Positions 47,801 to 60,029 of a DNA stretch of 64,000 nt are shown here, piece by piece. A program made the position numbers and the translations under genes. The DNA comes from Dillenia suffruticosa (Eukaryota; Streptophyta; Magnoliopsida; Dilleniales; Dilleniaceae), in the NCBI GenBank assembly GCA_033439265.1, contig JAVTVX010000012.1, forward strand, positions 31,194,761 through 31,258,760, written 5' to 3'. The notes beneath the pieces were generated by a model, which was not told the DNA's origin, made no database searches, and saw only the letters and a program-made list of their open reading frames with translations. The number at the start of each line of letters is the position of its first letter. The first letter of the stretch is position 1.

Positions 47801-50800
47801 CTCCTTGATTGGTCTTATGCAGTTCAAAGACGAAATCCATGCTCAAGTAATGCCAGGTGAGTGAGGTACTTTTGTGAGTGTGTACAGACTTCGGAATCAG
47901 AGGTGTGTCAGATTTGCGTTTATCTGTCTGGCCTTGTTAAGATTATAGGTTTGACAATGTTAGATGATTTTGGCAACATATCAACTAAGGGATGACAATA
48001 GAACCTATTCCTAGGAGGGCAATAGTCTATTTCTTGACCAAAAAAAAAGTGTCTGCCAATGCTTCTTGTGTGCATTTCTCCAATAAAAATCTCTAAGATT
48101 AGTCTGGAATCCAGGGTCTAGTAGCCTTAAGCCAATTACCATTTGGATGGCTAAAGTAAAGTGATCATGTTGGAGACTATCGCTAATGTCTCGAAATGAT
48201 GCTGGAATCAGGACAAGAAAGTTGTTTTCATCCTTCACCCATTCAAGATCTACGAGTTATGAATCTCAATAGATTGTGTTGTTCTTTAACAACTGATCTG
48301 TGCTCATGAACATCAAAATACTGTACAAGGGATTCTACCTATAAGCGTGTCTTGTGCTTCACCTCGTTTAAGAGTGGAGATAGTGTACAGCCTCTTGGTC
48401 AGAATAAGGACAACCTCATGGAGTGAGAAATAGTAGCTAGAATATCTAAGGATGCAATTGGGTGTCCTTGTAAGTAAATATTTCTTATTGGATTTATCAA
48501 GCTTTTTTGGTGAAGTATACAATGGGTTGTCCTTGATTCAAATACCTTTAATCCCCACACGTAGTGCATCACAGGCGACTTTGAAGACCTTAGAGAAATC
48601 AGATGTCTCATAGAGGTGCCTCTGTCATTTTCCTGGATGCCAGAAAAGGCTCTGGATGCAGCAAAAGGTCCAAGAAAACTCTCCTAGCCATGAAATCTCT
48701 CGTGAACCTCATTTAGAAAGATGCAAGCCCGTGAATACCTGAAGTCACAATGATTGACTTAGGTTCTGGCAATTCTTTAATGGGTTTAACCTTGTCAGCT
48801 GTGCAGCAGTTCCATTTGGAAAAACAATAAAGCCCCAGACCACAACCTGGTTCTCCCTCATAGAGTAATTCTTAAGGTTGACACAACTTCTCATTGTTAG
48901 GTGTCATGAACATTTAGTGCAATGCTCCAAGTGATCTCTTGATTTGGTTGTTTGCCTCCATCTATTGTTTGCTTTTCCAAAATAATGGTTTTTTAAGCTG
49001 TTCTCTTGTACTGTTTATTTTGGCCGAATATAGAAAAGCTTGGTTAGTTGCCCTCACCCTGCACATCATCAATTGGAAGAAATAGAACAGAGAAAAGAAA
49101 GGATGATTCAGCCTAAACAAGAAGCTATAAATATGTACTTGTACTTTCTGTCCTTTTCTTGGGCAGACTGTAGCTAACGATGTCAATGCTTTTAGAATAT
49201 GAGTTATGTAATACATCGAGTAAAATAATCATGTGTTGATATTATACCAACTAAAGCTAATTTATATGTTTAACTATTTCTGGTCAGCCATCGTTTCTTC
49301 AAAGCAGCTTACTGTGGGCCCATGCTTTCAGAAATACTATGCCTAGCAAATAATTTCCTGCCCATGCATATCATATGTACAAATCATATACTTGAAAGAA
49401 TAAATTTTGAATACTCTAGCATGAATGTGGAATGTGGCTATCCATGTACAAATGCTGGAGCGTAATGTTAATCATGTTGTTATTTCGCAGGTATATGTAG
49501 ATCTTTTTGCCATAGCATTGCTTTTATTAGGAGGAGCTTTAGCATGTTACGGTAAGCAACTGTCAACACTTGGTTTTCTAACAAGTGGTAGTCATCCTGC
49601 AGTTAACTAATGCTTCTTATTGTAGCTTTTCAATATTTTCTTCTTTAATGGTTTTCATATATTACATAACCTTGTTATTGACAATTTTGAGGATTATGGC
49701 TATTTTCTATAAGGTTGCATTTGGCAATTTGGATTTGTATTTACTTATAGATTTCAAATATGAAACTTTCAAATACTTTGATTTGAAATAGTAGAATTTG
49801 AAGAGTATATTCATAAATAAAGAAGAACATATAAATAAAGACTTGCTCAAAATTGTCATAATCCTCAAAATTTTCAATATAAACATGTATTCCAAATTCA
49901 AGCTATTAAGACTTGCTTCTACTTTCTGAAGCCACATAAGTTTAGCATCTTGCGATGCAATATTCCAGTGCACTGCATGTGTTTTCAAGTAATTTTCTGT
50001 TACATGTAGAAGTATAATGCCACAATTTAAAAAAAAAAATGCTTTAGCCAAATGTGCGAAACATGTGACATGATATATTTGAAGATGATGGCTGTGCTGT
50101 CATTTGCCGTCTCAAGATTATCAATTTCCCTACAGATTTGTTAATTTTGGAGGACTGCACTTAGAACTTAAGCAACTCTAATGAAAATTAGTTTGGAAAA
50201 TGATTGAGAATAGGGTGTACGTGAGTGGGAAAATCTCTTGACTACTTTTGGCATTGGTTGCATAGAGATGTTCTATAGTTCATTTTAGAGGATAGAATTG
50301 GTAATTCCTTTTGTCTCGTCATGGTTCAGTTTCCTATTCAATCTAGAATGCCATCCCTCATTTCATTTCTGGTACCAGTTTAACGATATTACTTCTTTAC
50401 CATATTGAGCTTTCCTGGCCATAGTTTCATAGATGAGCCAGAAGAGATTTGTGCATGACATGTACTTTTTTTTTTGTTTTGATTTTTACTAACAGATGCC
50501 TATGTAGGAAAATTAAACAGTTTTTCACTTAGCCATCAAAGAAATTTCTGCTTTTTCCTCTTGTAGCTTATTAACCACGGATTCTTGGTTCAGAACCAGA
50601 GAGATCATATAAATTGAAACATTTGCTGTACACTTTATAAGAGTCAATCTTCTTCCCCTTCTAGAGGCATTTTCTTCATTCTGCAACTTTCCTCTTGTAT
50701 CTCTTTTATGGTGGGATTCACACCCTTATTGTTTTGCTTCCAAGGGGGAGGCCCAGCTAAGAAGTGAGAAGTCACCCTTGCCAGACTCTGGTAGGCAGCA

Positions 50801-53699
50801 AATATCTCCACTTCACCCTCCACCCCAGTCACCCCATTTTGTACTTGATTACCATCATCTTAAAGATAAATAGAATGTATTTGAGGTTAATAGTTTGATT
50901 AGCATCAGAACGGTATGATGGTATCATCTGAAAGAGGATATGTGACTCCCTCTTTTAGGTTTTATTGACTCTCTTTTTACGTTGCACGAATGAGATTTTC
51001 TGTACTCAGCATCTGTTGCTAAAATCATGAAATGTAGCCTTAGATGTGACTGAATGACGAAGTTAAATGCATTTGAGTACATGAACATGAAGACAAGCCG
51101 GTTTATCTTTTGCCTTAAATGAGTGAAGCTGCTATTTTAATGGCCCAACACGTGATAGAGCAACCAGTGACTTTGTTGGCATTCATCCTGCCCATCTTTT
51201 GTCTTGTCCTTAAATTTTCATTCTGATCGAGATATATTTTGTAAAATTGCTCTAATTATTTCCTAAGGTGTAATTATTTCTTCGGTTTTTATATTCAGGG
51301 CTTATATTGTTCTTAAAAATGAGCAAAGTGAGATCTGAGCGAGCTTCTTCTGAAATGTGGAAGGTATATAAATTTGTCATTCTTAGTTACACTAATTGGT
51401 CATAAATCTGCTTTTCTGCTACTCAGCGTGCAAGACGTGTCAGTTGATTACTAGGAAATTTCACTTTAATCTAATCAATCAACACTCAATCACACCTCAG
51501 TTGTATTTTTCTTGAGCTTTCACCTCTTATGTTTTTATGCCTTGAAACTTACTAAAACATCTAAATGTTTTGTTGTCCTCCAGGTTGCTGGTTTAGCAGT
51601 TGTCTCTGTTCTATGCTTCACTTTGAATGCTTTGATTGCTATTTTTACTGATATTCCCGTATGTATCTGATTTCTTCTAGTCTTAACTCTTCTATGGTTT
51701 ATCATTCACACTTCATACTCATCTTGAGAACAATATATCGCACTTGATTGCAGATGCTTTACCATGGGGATCCTTATCAAATTGATGGTGTTTATTCTGC
51801 TGTACTACTCATCCTATATTATTTTATAGGTACTGATTTAACCATTTACGTTGTCTATCCAATTGTTGTGAAGGATAAACTTGTAATCAATTCATCACAA
51901 AGAATCTAAATAAACTATTCATTTCTTCTTGATCTCCGGTTCATGAGAAATATGTCTCTATACATCTTTGATGTCAGAGTTATCTACACGACAGAAGAAC
52001 TGGTGTGGCAAAGGCATGCCAATTAAAGTAGTCATGCTTGCATTAAGTTCACTTGAATAAATTATGTTGTAGATGTCTCATTCTGCATCTCATAAAGGAT
52101 TAAACTTGAACCCAGTCCTCTTTTTCTCTCCAGGAGGATTTTTAGTGCATTGCAATGTATAGAAATCACCCTCCTGGACCAACAGTAGCCACCCCTCATT
52201 CGATCCATAGCTCCATTGATGAAGGCAGGTCTTTTAGATTTTCTCTACTCATTTTTTCTTCCTCTCACAAAACTTAAGAGGAGATTATTGTCTCAATCTC
52301 AACCAATTGAACTGGGATCCACTAGCTTGAGAATCATATCTCTCCAAAATATTCGTCAATCTAGATTGATACCCTTATTCCCTTAGAACAACCATGTAGT
52401 AATTCTGTTAGAACCATCAGGAACAGGTCAATGCCAAGATCAGCTCAGTCATGTCTCAAGTCAGTTGGCTCTAATTCCAAAACAAAGTTATAAGACCTGA
52501 AGTTGAATATGTCTGGACACATTAGGTATGTGTTCAATTGTAGAAGGTATTATAGCTACAGGTAAAGATCGAGAAAGTCTCCTGTTCAAGTAAAGACAAT
52601 TGTCCCAGCCTAACTGGACTCCAAGTGAAGAAAGGGAGAGATCATTTTCTCTTTCCCATTGTGGATTTAGGAAATCCAGCCAAATGTTGGAAAGATTAGC
52701 GATTCCATCCACGGGAGTTTCAATTTAGGATAGTGGCATCTTATCCTGTTCCTCAGATGTGATTGACATCATGCAACTAGAGTCTTTAATTGTCTTTGAT
52801 GAAAGAAAAGATAATCAAAATTGGTAAAGGTGTGGTTAATATCTTCATCCCTATGAAAAAAGATAATCAAAATTGGCTAAGATGGGGTTAATATCATCAT
52901 ATGTATGATGACTCTGATGGAATCGAGGTTCTGTGGCCTCAGGGCTTCTCAGCACATGGTGAATTCTTAGGGCTTGTATGGTTGTGGGTTCCTTAGGTTC
53001 CTGGTCTTGTACATGGAATAACGTCTTAGCTTGTTGTGGATCATTAAAAAACCTTTGCTTGTTTTCCTGGCCTTGCGCAATATTCTTTTGAGGGGGCTCT
53101 GTCCCCTTCCATTTCTCTCTGTTCTATCTATGTCGGCCATTGGTAACAAAAAGATATTCAGAATGTCCTCATGTTTTCCAGGTTCATCAATACCCTCGGC
53201 CTCTTTATTATGGGTCATGAGAGAATTACCACCTGTTGCAGCTAACACACAAGAAGATGTGAGAACCATAACTTTCTTTGCCAGTAGTGCAGTGACAGGA
53301 GCTCATCCACAGCGCTGGACCACGTCCACAAGCTCCCAAAATCAGGTTCATATAATTTATTGTCAATCTTCATATTTGATATTCTAGTTCCTTCCCCCCC
53401 CCCCCTACATGCATGAGCTCATGTGTCTGCAGTTGAGGGTATTTCACTCTCCCTCTCCCTCTCCCCTTAGGTTGGTGCTAAGGATACGGGAGAACTTTGA
53501 ATTAGAAAATTAATGAATTTTCAAAATAATGAGTAATTGAAGAAGCTTTCCATGTTTCTCCAAGAACTTATGTGTTCCTTTCCGATGCTAAGTGGTTTCC
53601 ATTTATCAATAATGTTATTCAGATAGTCGAATAAGAGTTGAGAGAGATCCTCAGTTACCGGCTTTATAACTGCAGATGTCAAAAGCAAGCCCTATATAA
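38871..53699 (+). CDS. TOM1/TOM3/THH1-domain multi-pass membrane protein
   Basis: Thirteen exons: 38871-38984, 39484-39534, 43093-43126, 44089-44175, 44273-44324, 45416-45590, 45671-45766, 49491-49551, 51299-51363, 51584-51658, 51754-51829, 53182-53345 and 53676-53699. Phases fit throughout (1,074 nt, 357 aa). The protein matches the plant family of tobamovirus-multiplication-type host proteins (Pfam THH1/TOM1/TOM3 domain). These are polytopic membrane proteins; TOM1 and TOM3 are tonoplast proteins co-opted by tobamoviruses, and the role of this branch is not established. Signatures: SRNSQVGWTRQKVFH, PDILFLAAFLLLLSFWVDLC, an acidic loop DDEEDEECSS, KVRSERASSEMWKVAGLAVV, PMLYHGDPYQIDGVYS and WVMRELPP. 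About seven hydrophobic segments are visible. It ends MSKASPI. Introns 2 and 7 exceed 3.5 kb and contain transposon debris; no lesion in the CDS. Confidence 0.88.
41857..42480 (+). pseudogene. LINE fragment (zf-RVT region) in intron 2
   Basis: Plus-strand pieces follow the order of the end of plant LINE polyproteins. GNGTQVGFVRIFGLNDVPFF corresponds to the usual 'GNG..V.FW.D.W.G'. Then WNLHFYRYLNDEKA, then a stop-broken KSFFTLL, then FVSYVSAIEETMDHFLHSDV and LWCNM, matching the 'C..C...EET.DHLLxHC...LW' zinc-binding end. Cys positions are mostly lost. A (TTC)n run at 41983-42010 interrupts it. Confidence 0.55.
41983..42010. repeat. (TTC)n microsatellite
   Basis: Nine or so TTC trinucleotides followed by a T run, inside intron 2 of the TOM1-like gene. 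Confidence 0.9.
46841..47254. repeat. 85-bp tandem duplication plus a distant third copy in intron 7
   Basis: Unit 1 starts at 46841 and unit 2 at 46926, both TGGGGAGGTGCATCTCGAAT. They share a following block with TTCAATCTAGTAATGCT and TTTCTGTTGT. A degenerate partial copy of the end of the unit (TTTCTGTTGTATCTGTGGG) lies at about 47198-47254. Confidence 0.85.
48010..48715 (-). pseudogene. Ty3/gypsy reverse transcriptase-RNase H fragment in intron 7
   Basis: On the minus strand: KMTEAPL, then (frame-shifted) DFSKVFKVACDALRVGIKG, matching the gypsy 'PDFxKxFEVxCDASxxGIGxVL' block. Then KKLDKSNKKY, then HEVVLILTKRLYTIS, matching 'HEFVLxTDHxALxxI'. Numerous stops and shifts. No LTRs or integrase recognised nearby, so it is a truncated relic. 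Confidence 0.6.
52809..52912. repeat. 52-bp tandem duplication in intron 11
   Basis: AGATAATCAAAATTGG occurs at 52809 and again at 52861, followed in both by a similar GGTTAATATC block. Confidence 0.8.
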
Positions 53700-54220
53700 C
53701 ATCAATCACATGTCAATGAAACTCTCCAACAACATTTTCACATGAAGACTAAAGTAACTGCAGAGCAATTCGAGAAACAGAAGAATCACCTTGTATTCTG
53801 CAACTGATGTGAGGTCGCAAGAAGCTGGCAGAAGTCTATTCTTCATGGGCATTTGGGTTACGGCCGTAAGGTTGCCATGCCCTTCTTTTTGGACATTGCA
53901 TCTCTGTGTACAGATAAAGGGTGCTAAAAGATAGGTTTTGCTTAAAGTCAATTCCCTTTCTTTTCTGCTTCTCTTTTAGGGAAACGTTTGAAAGGGGCAT
54001 TTGTTCCTGTATTTAAGTACTATATAAATGATCTCGGTTACGTTTGCGCTGCCTGTCAAAATGTTAGATTTGGTGAGAAATAACAAAGTTTAATCCCTTG
54101 TTTATGAGTTTTTCTTTTCCTTTTATGGAAATATATTCCTTGTCTATTCTTTTTTCTTTTTAATAATTTTTTTTGGTCTAAACAAAAAGAATTGCGAAGC
54201 AACTGCACATTACCATCCTA
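53700..54220 (+). other. Probable 3' UTR of the TOM1-like gene
   Basis: Sequence after the TAA at 53697-53699 with no further coding similarity. The poly(A) site cannot be fixed by eye. Confidence 0.45.
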
Positions 54221-54648
54221 AGTAATGCTTTTAAAACCGAATCAGTAAACAATTCGGTCAATTTACCGATTCATTGGTTCATTGGTTGGACCAGTCAGAC
54301 TGTTTTACATATTGATATCAATATTATATTATATATATAATTTGTATATTATATATTTTAAAATAAAATAAAACTCATATATCTCTATATAAAATTGAAT
54401 GTGTTTCATCAACAATGGTTTTTATATTATATTATTATTTTATTTAGACTGGTTTGAAAAAAATGAATATGTATATTACATAATTTATTTATTATTTTTT
54501 TGAATCGGTTTGAATAGTTATCGGTGTTTTTAATTTTGACCGACCAGATTTGATTTCATCTAGTTTAATAGTGAAAATCAAATCTGAATACAGAACAATT
54601 CCCCATCGAATCGGTCCAATTTTAAAACCACTGATCCGAAGCATTACT
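54221..54648. mobile_element. Candidate 428-bp MITE
   Basis: Perfect 10-bp terminal inverted repeats: AGTAATGCTT at 54221-54230 and AAGCATTACT at 54639-54648. Inside each end lies an inverted TTTTAAAACC / GGTTTTAAAA-type block and several GAATCGGT/ACCGATTC words, like subterminal motifs of hAT-type elements. No coding capacity. I could not identify a clear target-site duplication. Confidence 0.4.
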
Positions 54649-57600
54649 ATGAGGGCCTCCATGGTTGTGGAATTTGGTTTGGGAAAGTTACCGCCTTTGG
54701 GGCAAGTTTATCGTTGCAGCTCTATCAAAACATTTAACAACAACAATGTTTTCATAGTGTTCTTTGTTTTCTTTCTTTGTTCTCTTAGTTGCATATGGGT
54801 TTTATAGCTTACATAACCATCTTTTGTCCTTGCACGAGGTGAGGGAAAACTTCAACTTCCAACCAAAATGCCATTGAGCTACAAATTCACATGATAGCTT
54901 GTGAAGCAATTTGCAACATCTAGAATGAAGCCGAACCTTGAGGGTAGGCCGGTCTTGGGCTCAGACTCGCCCAAGCCCACGTAGTGACTCCCTTTCCATT
55001 TGATGTTTAAGAACATCCTGGTAAAGAAATGATTTCTGCAGTTTGTCATTTTGGTTAACCTTGCATCACATCTGCTGAGAATTCCAAATCGTACCTGACA
55101 GACCTGATATTGCTAATTCCTCAACAATGCGAAACCCAACAAGGCTAGCACAAGTGATCTCCAGGCAGTTAACGTACTAGAAGATAAGAAACATAAGTCA
55201 TAAGTCATAAGAAGATAATCTTGTGCTGGATTCGTAAGTATAGAAAATACACAAGTTTGATCCAAAATAGGGGAAACAAAAAATCCTCTGACAACAGCAC
55301 CATAGTACCTGGAACAAACCAATAGACATAAACCTCCGTTTCAGAGGAATCCCATTCCAATATCCAACTTGAACATGGACAACTGGGTTTACAATAAAGT
55401 TAAATTCATTCAAAGACTTGGACCTAGAAATTGGGGGTCATGGGGAGTAATCACCATGTACAGGCATGATAGATTAATCATTGCTCAAAATCACACACTA
55501 TTGATACAACCCCCAAAATCAGCACATTCTGTTTGGCTTGCAGCAGATTCCTTTTGTGCGATGGGGAATCCCTAAAAGACCAAGCCATGATAAATTTAAT
55601 AAGGCAGCATTTCACCTGCATTGTAAAATCAGCAAATTTTCACTTGGATTAGATTTGGCAGCTTGGATTTGGAGTTACAAATGAATTTCAAATACATTGT
55701 TTTGAAATACTAAAATTTGTGTATTAATATCATAACAATAGATATATCTATTAATGAAGCAAACTTAAGACGTGGGTATACATGTACTAATGTTTGTACA
55801 GGAAACTACCAAGGTGCCACAAAGGTACTCCTGAAGGGAAAGCGTGAAGGTTAAGGAAGTATAAAAGGAGCCTTGAACAACAAATTAGAATGAAAGCCGA
55901 TAGTGAAATATTGTCCGAGTATCACAACATACCTTATAACTTGAGAGATACACCTCCTTTCAACTCAAGGGCCCAAAGCGTTTAGGAGGCCATACCTGCA
56001 AAGAAAGAACCAATGGGAAGAAATTTTTTAGAAGTTCTAAATTTATGTGCAAACCATCATCACAGGTTTATCTTTCATATTCCATAAAAAGAGTTATTCC
56101 CACCGTCAAAGTTTTTGTTTTTCTTTTAATAGCAATTCCCTTCAGTCCATCACTAAATATTCAACATGGCTCTCATTACTCTTTTGCATTAACCCGTGCC
56201 CCCCATGCTGCACATTTCATTAGGAAGAAGCTCTCAACAACCTCAGAAAAGATTACAATCCTTAGCAATCTAATCTTAAGCTCATGTTGGTGGGAGACTC
56301 AACCGCAACATTGCCTGGCTTTCCTAGTTTAGTCTTTTTCTTTTCATCTAGACTAGTTAACAGAACTTCATTATTTGCGCAATGGCTTTCTAGGGGCATT
56401 ACTAAATAAAATAACAAATCTGGCAACTGATCTCAGAATTCTTCTATTTATACACAATATTCTTTGAGAATTGAAGCATAAAATTTTTTGAATCAACTGC
56501 GGCTTTAATCACTTACAAAAACCTTGTATACACTATAAGAAATTAAAAGCCATCAACTCCGACAATGTTTTGTTGGCCCCAATTTCAAAGGCTTGGCACA
56601 AGAAATCATAAAACTACATCTATTAAAATACTTTGCCACAGATTTAGAGAACAAAGTCTTTTGAGTAGGATGAGACATTGGATCAAGTGGATCATGACAA
56701 TAACCTTTCCCTCAACCTAATTAATAGCCAACCCAAGGATCAGCTCCTGCTGTTGCAGAAAAGAACATTAATCCTGCTTTTAATGTTTTGGTTTAGGGAG
56801 GGTAATGGACAGGCAGTGGAGGGATATCATCACCCTTACCCAATCTTGATTAATACAATAGCCCCCAACCCTGGCCTTTGCCAGGTCGAGGTGAAATCAA
56901 TCTTGATTAATGCATAGCCCCCAACCCTGGCCTTTGTCAGGTCGAGGTAAAATTGATCCAGGCCAGTGTTATACTAGTAGAAACATAAATCCTGAAACTG
57001 AACCCTGTACCATGCCACAAACAACTCTGTCACTGCCTCCTTCCCCTCATCTATACTTTGATTTTTCAATGGAGTTAGTATTTTGTGAACAATTAGATCT
57101 GACTTCAATAAATAAATAAACCACATACAAATCTGGAGAGATTCAAGGTAGAATTAGAGAGTAATGCATTCCCTCTATTCCCACACTTAACATCTCACCT
57201 GGACCACACTACAAAGTTGCAAGATCAGGGGGCAGGGAGATAGGTTGGGATTTGTCAGAGAAAAAAAAAGGAGAAAAATAGAAAAGGGGAAAAGAGGAAA
57301 AGCGTACACACACCTTTTTAGTGATTTAAGCTGGCAATCATTGCTGTTGAAAATGGCGATGGTAATAGTCGACAACAATGGAAAGTGAAAATTAAAGAGA
57401 AAAAAGGAGAAAAAGAGAGCCCAACAGCATGACACTTGTATGTCTCAAGCAGTGCACGGCCACACTGCAATTGCCAAGATGAACAGAGGAAAAGGAGAAA
57501 TGATGATAGGGAAGAAAGAGGAGTGAGCAAGTGCACATATTTAATAGTTGGATACCACAGAATCAGACAACAAAGTGCAATTGCAGTAGACTGCAACTTG

Positions 57601-59748
57601 TATATAGAAACATAATAGCGTTGAGTGGCTACTAAGTGAGTGAAAGGAAATGTTGGAACCAAAAAGTAGAGAAATTAAAGACTAAATATTTAATATTTAA
57701 TTTTCAAGAAAAAAATTACATAAATAGGATGGGAAATGAAAGTAGCAACCTCTCCCTGACCACAAGTTAAAAATCTTATAAACTTGTCCAATAATGATTC
57801 GAAACCAATCAAGTCCCAGAAAATGCAGCTCTGATTGAGGTTGTGTCAGTCGGTTTCCTACAAGTATAGTTTGAAATGGTATCACTACTTCTGTTAGCGA
57901 AATTCTGAACCAAATGGTACCAAATGTTGAGAAATTTGGCTTCTCGGGTGGTTATAAAGTAAGCAGGAGATCAAAGAAATGAGGATCCTTCTTTGATTTC
58001 CCCCATCAAACTAAATGAGGCATGCATGAGAACAATCCTGTATGGTCATGGGATTCGAGACAGTTTTAGCCTTCGGGGATTAGGAATTAACTTGAGAATG
58101 AGTGCCATGATTCAACCAAGGGGTAAAGGCATAATTTTTTTACGAAGAGTAATATCTCCAAGCTTAATATCTACTTCATATGCCCTTACATGGCCCTTAA
58201 TGGAGCACCCAAGAACTGGAAGGCATAAAGACAAGTTTCTTCGAGGGTCCTTAGAAAGGAGTTATTATTATTGTTTTGGTGATAATTTGAAAGACAAGTT
58301 ATTATTATCATAAAGACAAGTTAGGATATCATTATGATAATTTGGAACACTCAAACTATGTGAATCTCTTCTGACGGGAACTTTTAGTTGCAATTGTGAT
58401 ATGGGCTCCTAGACACATTTCAAATAGAGTACTCTTAATTTCTAAGTTCTATTTACTAATATTTTTATGTTTAACTTGCCAAATGATATTATTACGAAAT
58501 GAATTTTACTCTGTATTACTTGTTTGTGGGGATGACTTCCTAACAATATCAATCACAAAGCCTATTTTGTGCGTACACAGTAGCAAAATGCATTTTTTCT
58601 AATGTACCATGTGGGATTAATAATGAATTCAATAAAAATTAAAGACCCATAAGAGAGTTACCCTTGTAATTCATGTTAATGTGATTGTTGCATAAAATTT
58701 TTTCTTTTAGAGGTTCGAATGACTAAAATTACGTGACAAGGATAACATTCTCTTATAATAATTAAATAAATCAGAATCATTAAAAATCAAATCTATTTTA
58801 CTAAATAAAATTATCGATCGTATAACTATTAGAATATACTTCTTTGTGCATATTAAATTTGTTCATCACGTATTAGTTATCACCTATATCGAGAAAATTA
58901 TAATTGAAAGTGTTAAAAAAATAATTTATACAACACTACTTGGGAATTGGCATATGCTTTCACAACAAAAACAAATATCCAGGATGAAAATGCAACACAT
59001 CCTTTTTTATTACTGCCTGCCAAATGAGTTCAACATGGGCAACTTAATATTTAGGATAAAAGTCTTTTTGAATACGTCATGATAAAAAATATATATAACA
59101 TGAAAATAAGATAAGTTTTGGGTTGGCAGAAGAAATTAAAGAATTAGTGTTTAGAGTTTAGGGTTTTACGAAAGCGTGAAAGATGAGATATTTGTTGGTG
59201 ATGTGGATGAAGCAGAGGAATTTCGCCGCTCTGAATGAATTTGTAGCTGCCTCTTTGATTATGCTTCTCCATGGTATTGAATTCCAGAAACTCATCTCTC
59301 TCTCTCTCTTTCTCTCAGTTGGTTCTTGTTCAAATGGCAAGAGAGAGAGAGAGAGAGAGCTGTAACCATACTTAGAGTGAGATAAATCTCACCTCTTATG
59401 AACTGCCCAGTGATTGAACTTTTTACAGTCCATCAACAATAGAAGTGAAGTGACGAATTTAGAATTTATTGATTTATGATGAAAATTTCAAGTTCATACC
59501 CTTTGGGAGCCTGTTTCAGTTGAGTACTAAATTTTGGGTAAATAAGAGTATTACATTGATGAGTGCCATTTTGGTACTTAAAACTGAGCATTAAATTTCC
59601 AATTTATTAAACCTAGAAAGACCCTTTGATACCGAAATACACGATTCAATCATCTCAAGTAAAACGGAAAACACTCCTCATCATTTCATCTAATGATTCT
59701 TCAAAATTCGTTCTTTTCTGTCTTAGAAGGGTAAAGAAGAGAATGAAT

Positions 59749-59779
<31 letters not shown>

Positions 59780-59989
59780 GCCCCTAATCATATCTGTTTA
59801 GTAATTTTTGCCCCTAATCTATAAATTGTCATAGAGTTAACTTTTACCTCTCAAAATAGGGGTGAACAAGAAAGGCAACAAGAGGGGTAAGGGGAAATAT
59901 CTTTCTTCACTCCAGCAACCAAACATACATGGAGGATGAGGGAGTAATGTTTTGTCTTGACAATTTACTCTACAATTTTTACTTTCAAA
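54649..59989. other. Intergenic DNA
   Basis: No gene I can support. Short open frames occur on both strands (for example 57187-57662 minus and 59183-59365 plus), without recognisable domains. Contains a 57-bp tandem duplication (56842-56955), a GA microsatellite (about 59340-59360) and a long poly-T run (about 59748-59773). Confidence 0.45.
56842..56955. repeat. 57-bp tandem duplication
   Basis: AATCTTGATTAAT begins at 56842 and 56899; both copies contain AGCCCCCAACCCTGGCCTTT and AGGTCGAGGT. Confidence 0.9.
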
Positions 59990-60029
59990 ATTTTCGCCCC
60001 GCTATCATATATAGGATTGTAGGTGGTCC

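Noticed and set aside
57187-57662. Overlapping minus-strand frames of 82 and 114 aa
   Set aside because: Pyrimidine-rich composition explains them; no domain or splice-linked continuation found.
57993-58313. 106-aa open frame
   Set aside because: Looked at as a possible organelle or retroelement piece; no motif could be supported on either strand.
59183-59365. 60-aa frame MRYLLVMWMKQRNFAALNEF...
   Set aside because: Looks protein-like at first but runs into a CT/GA microsatellite, and no second exon was found. It may be a gene fragment of unknown origin.
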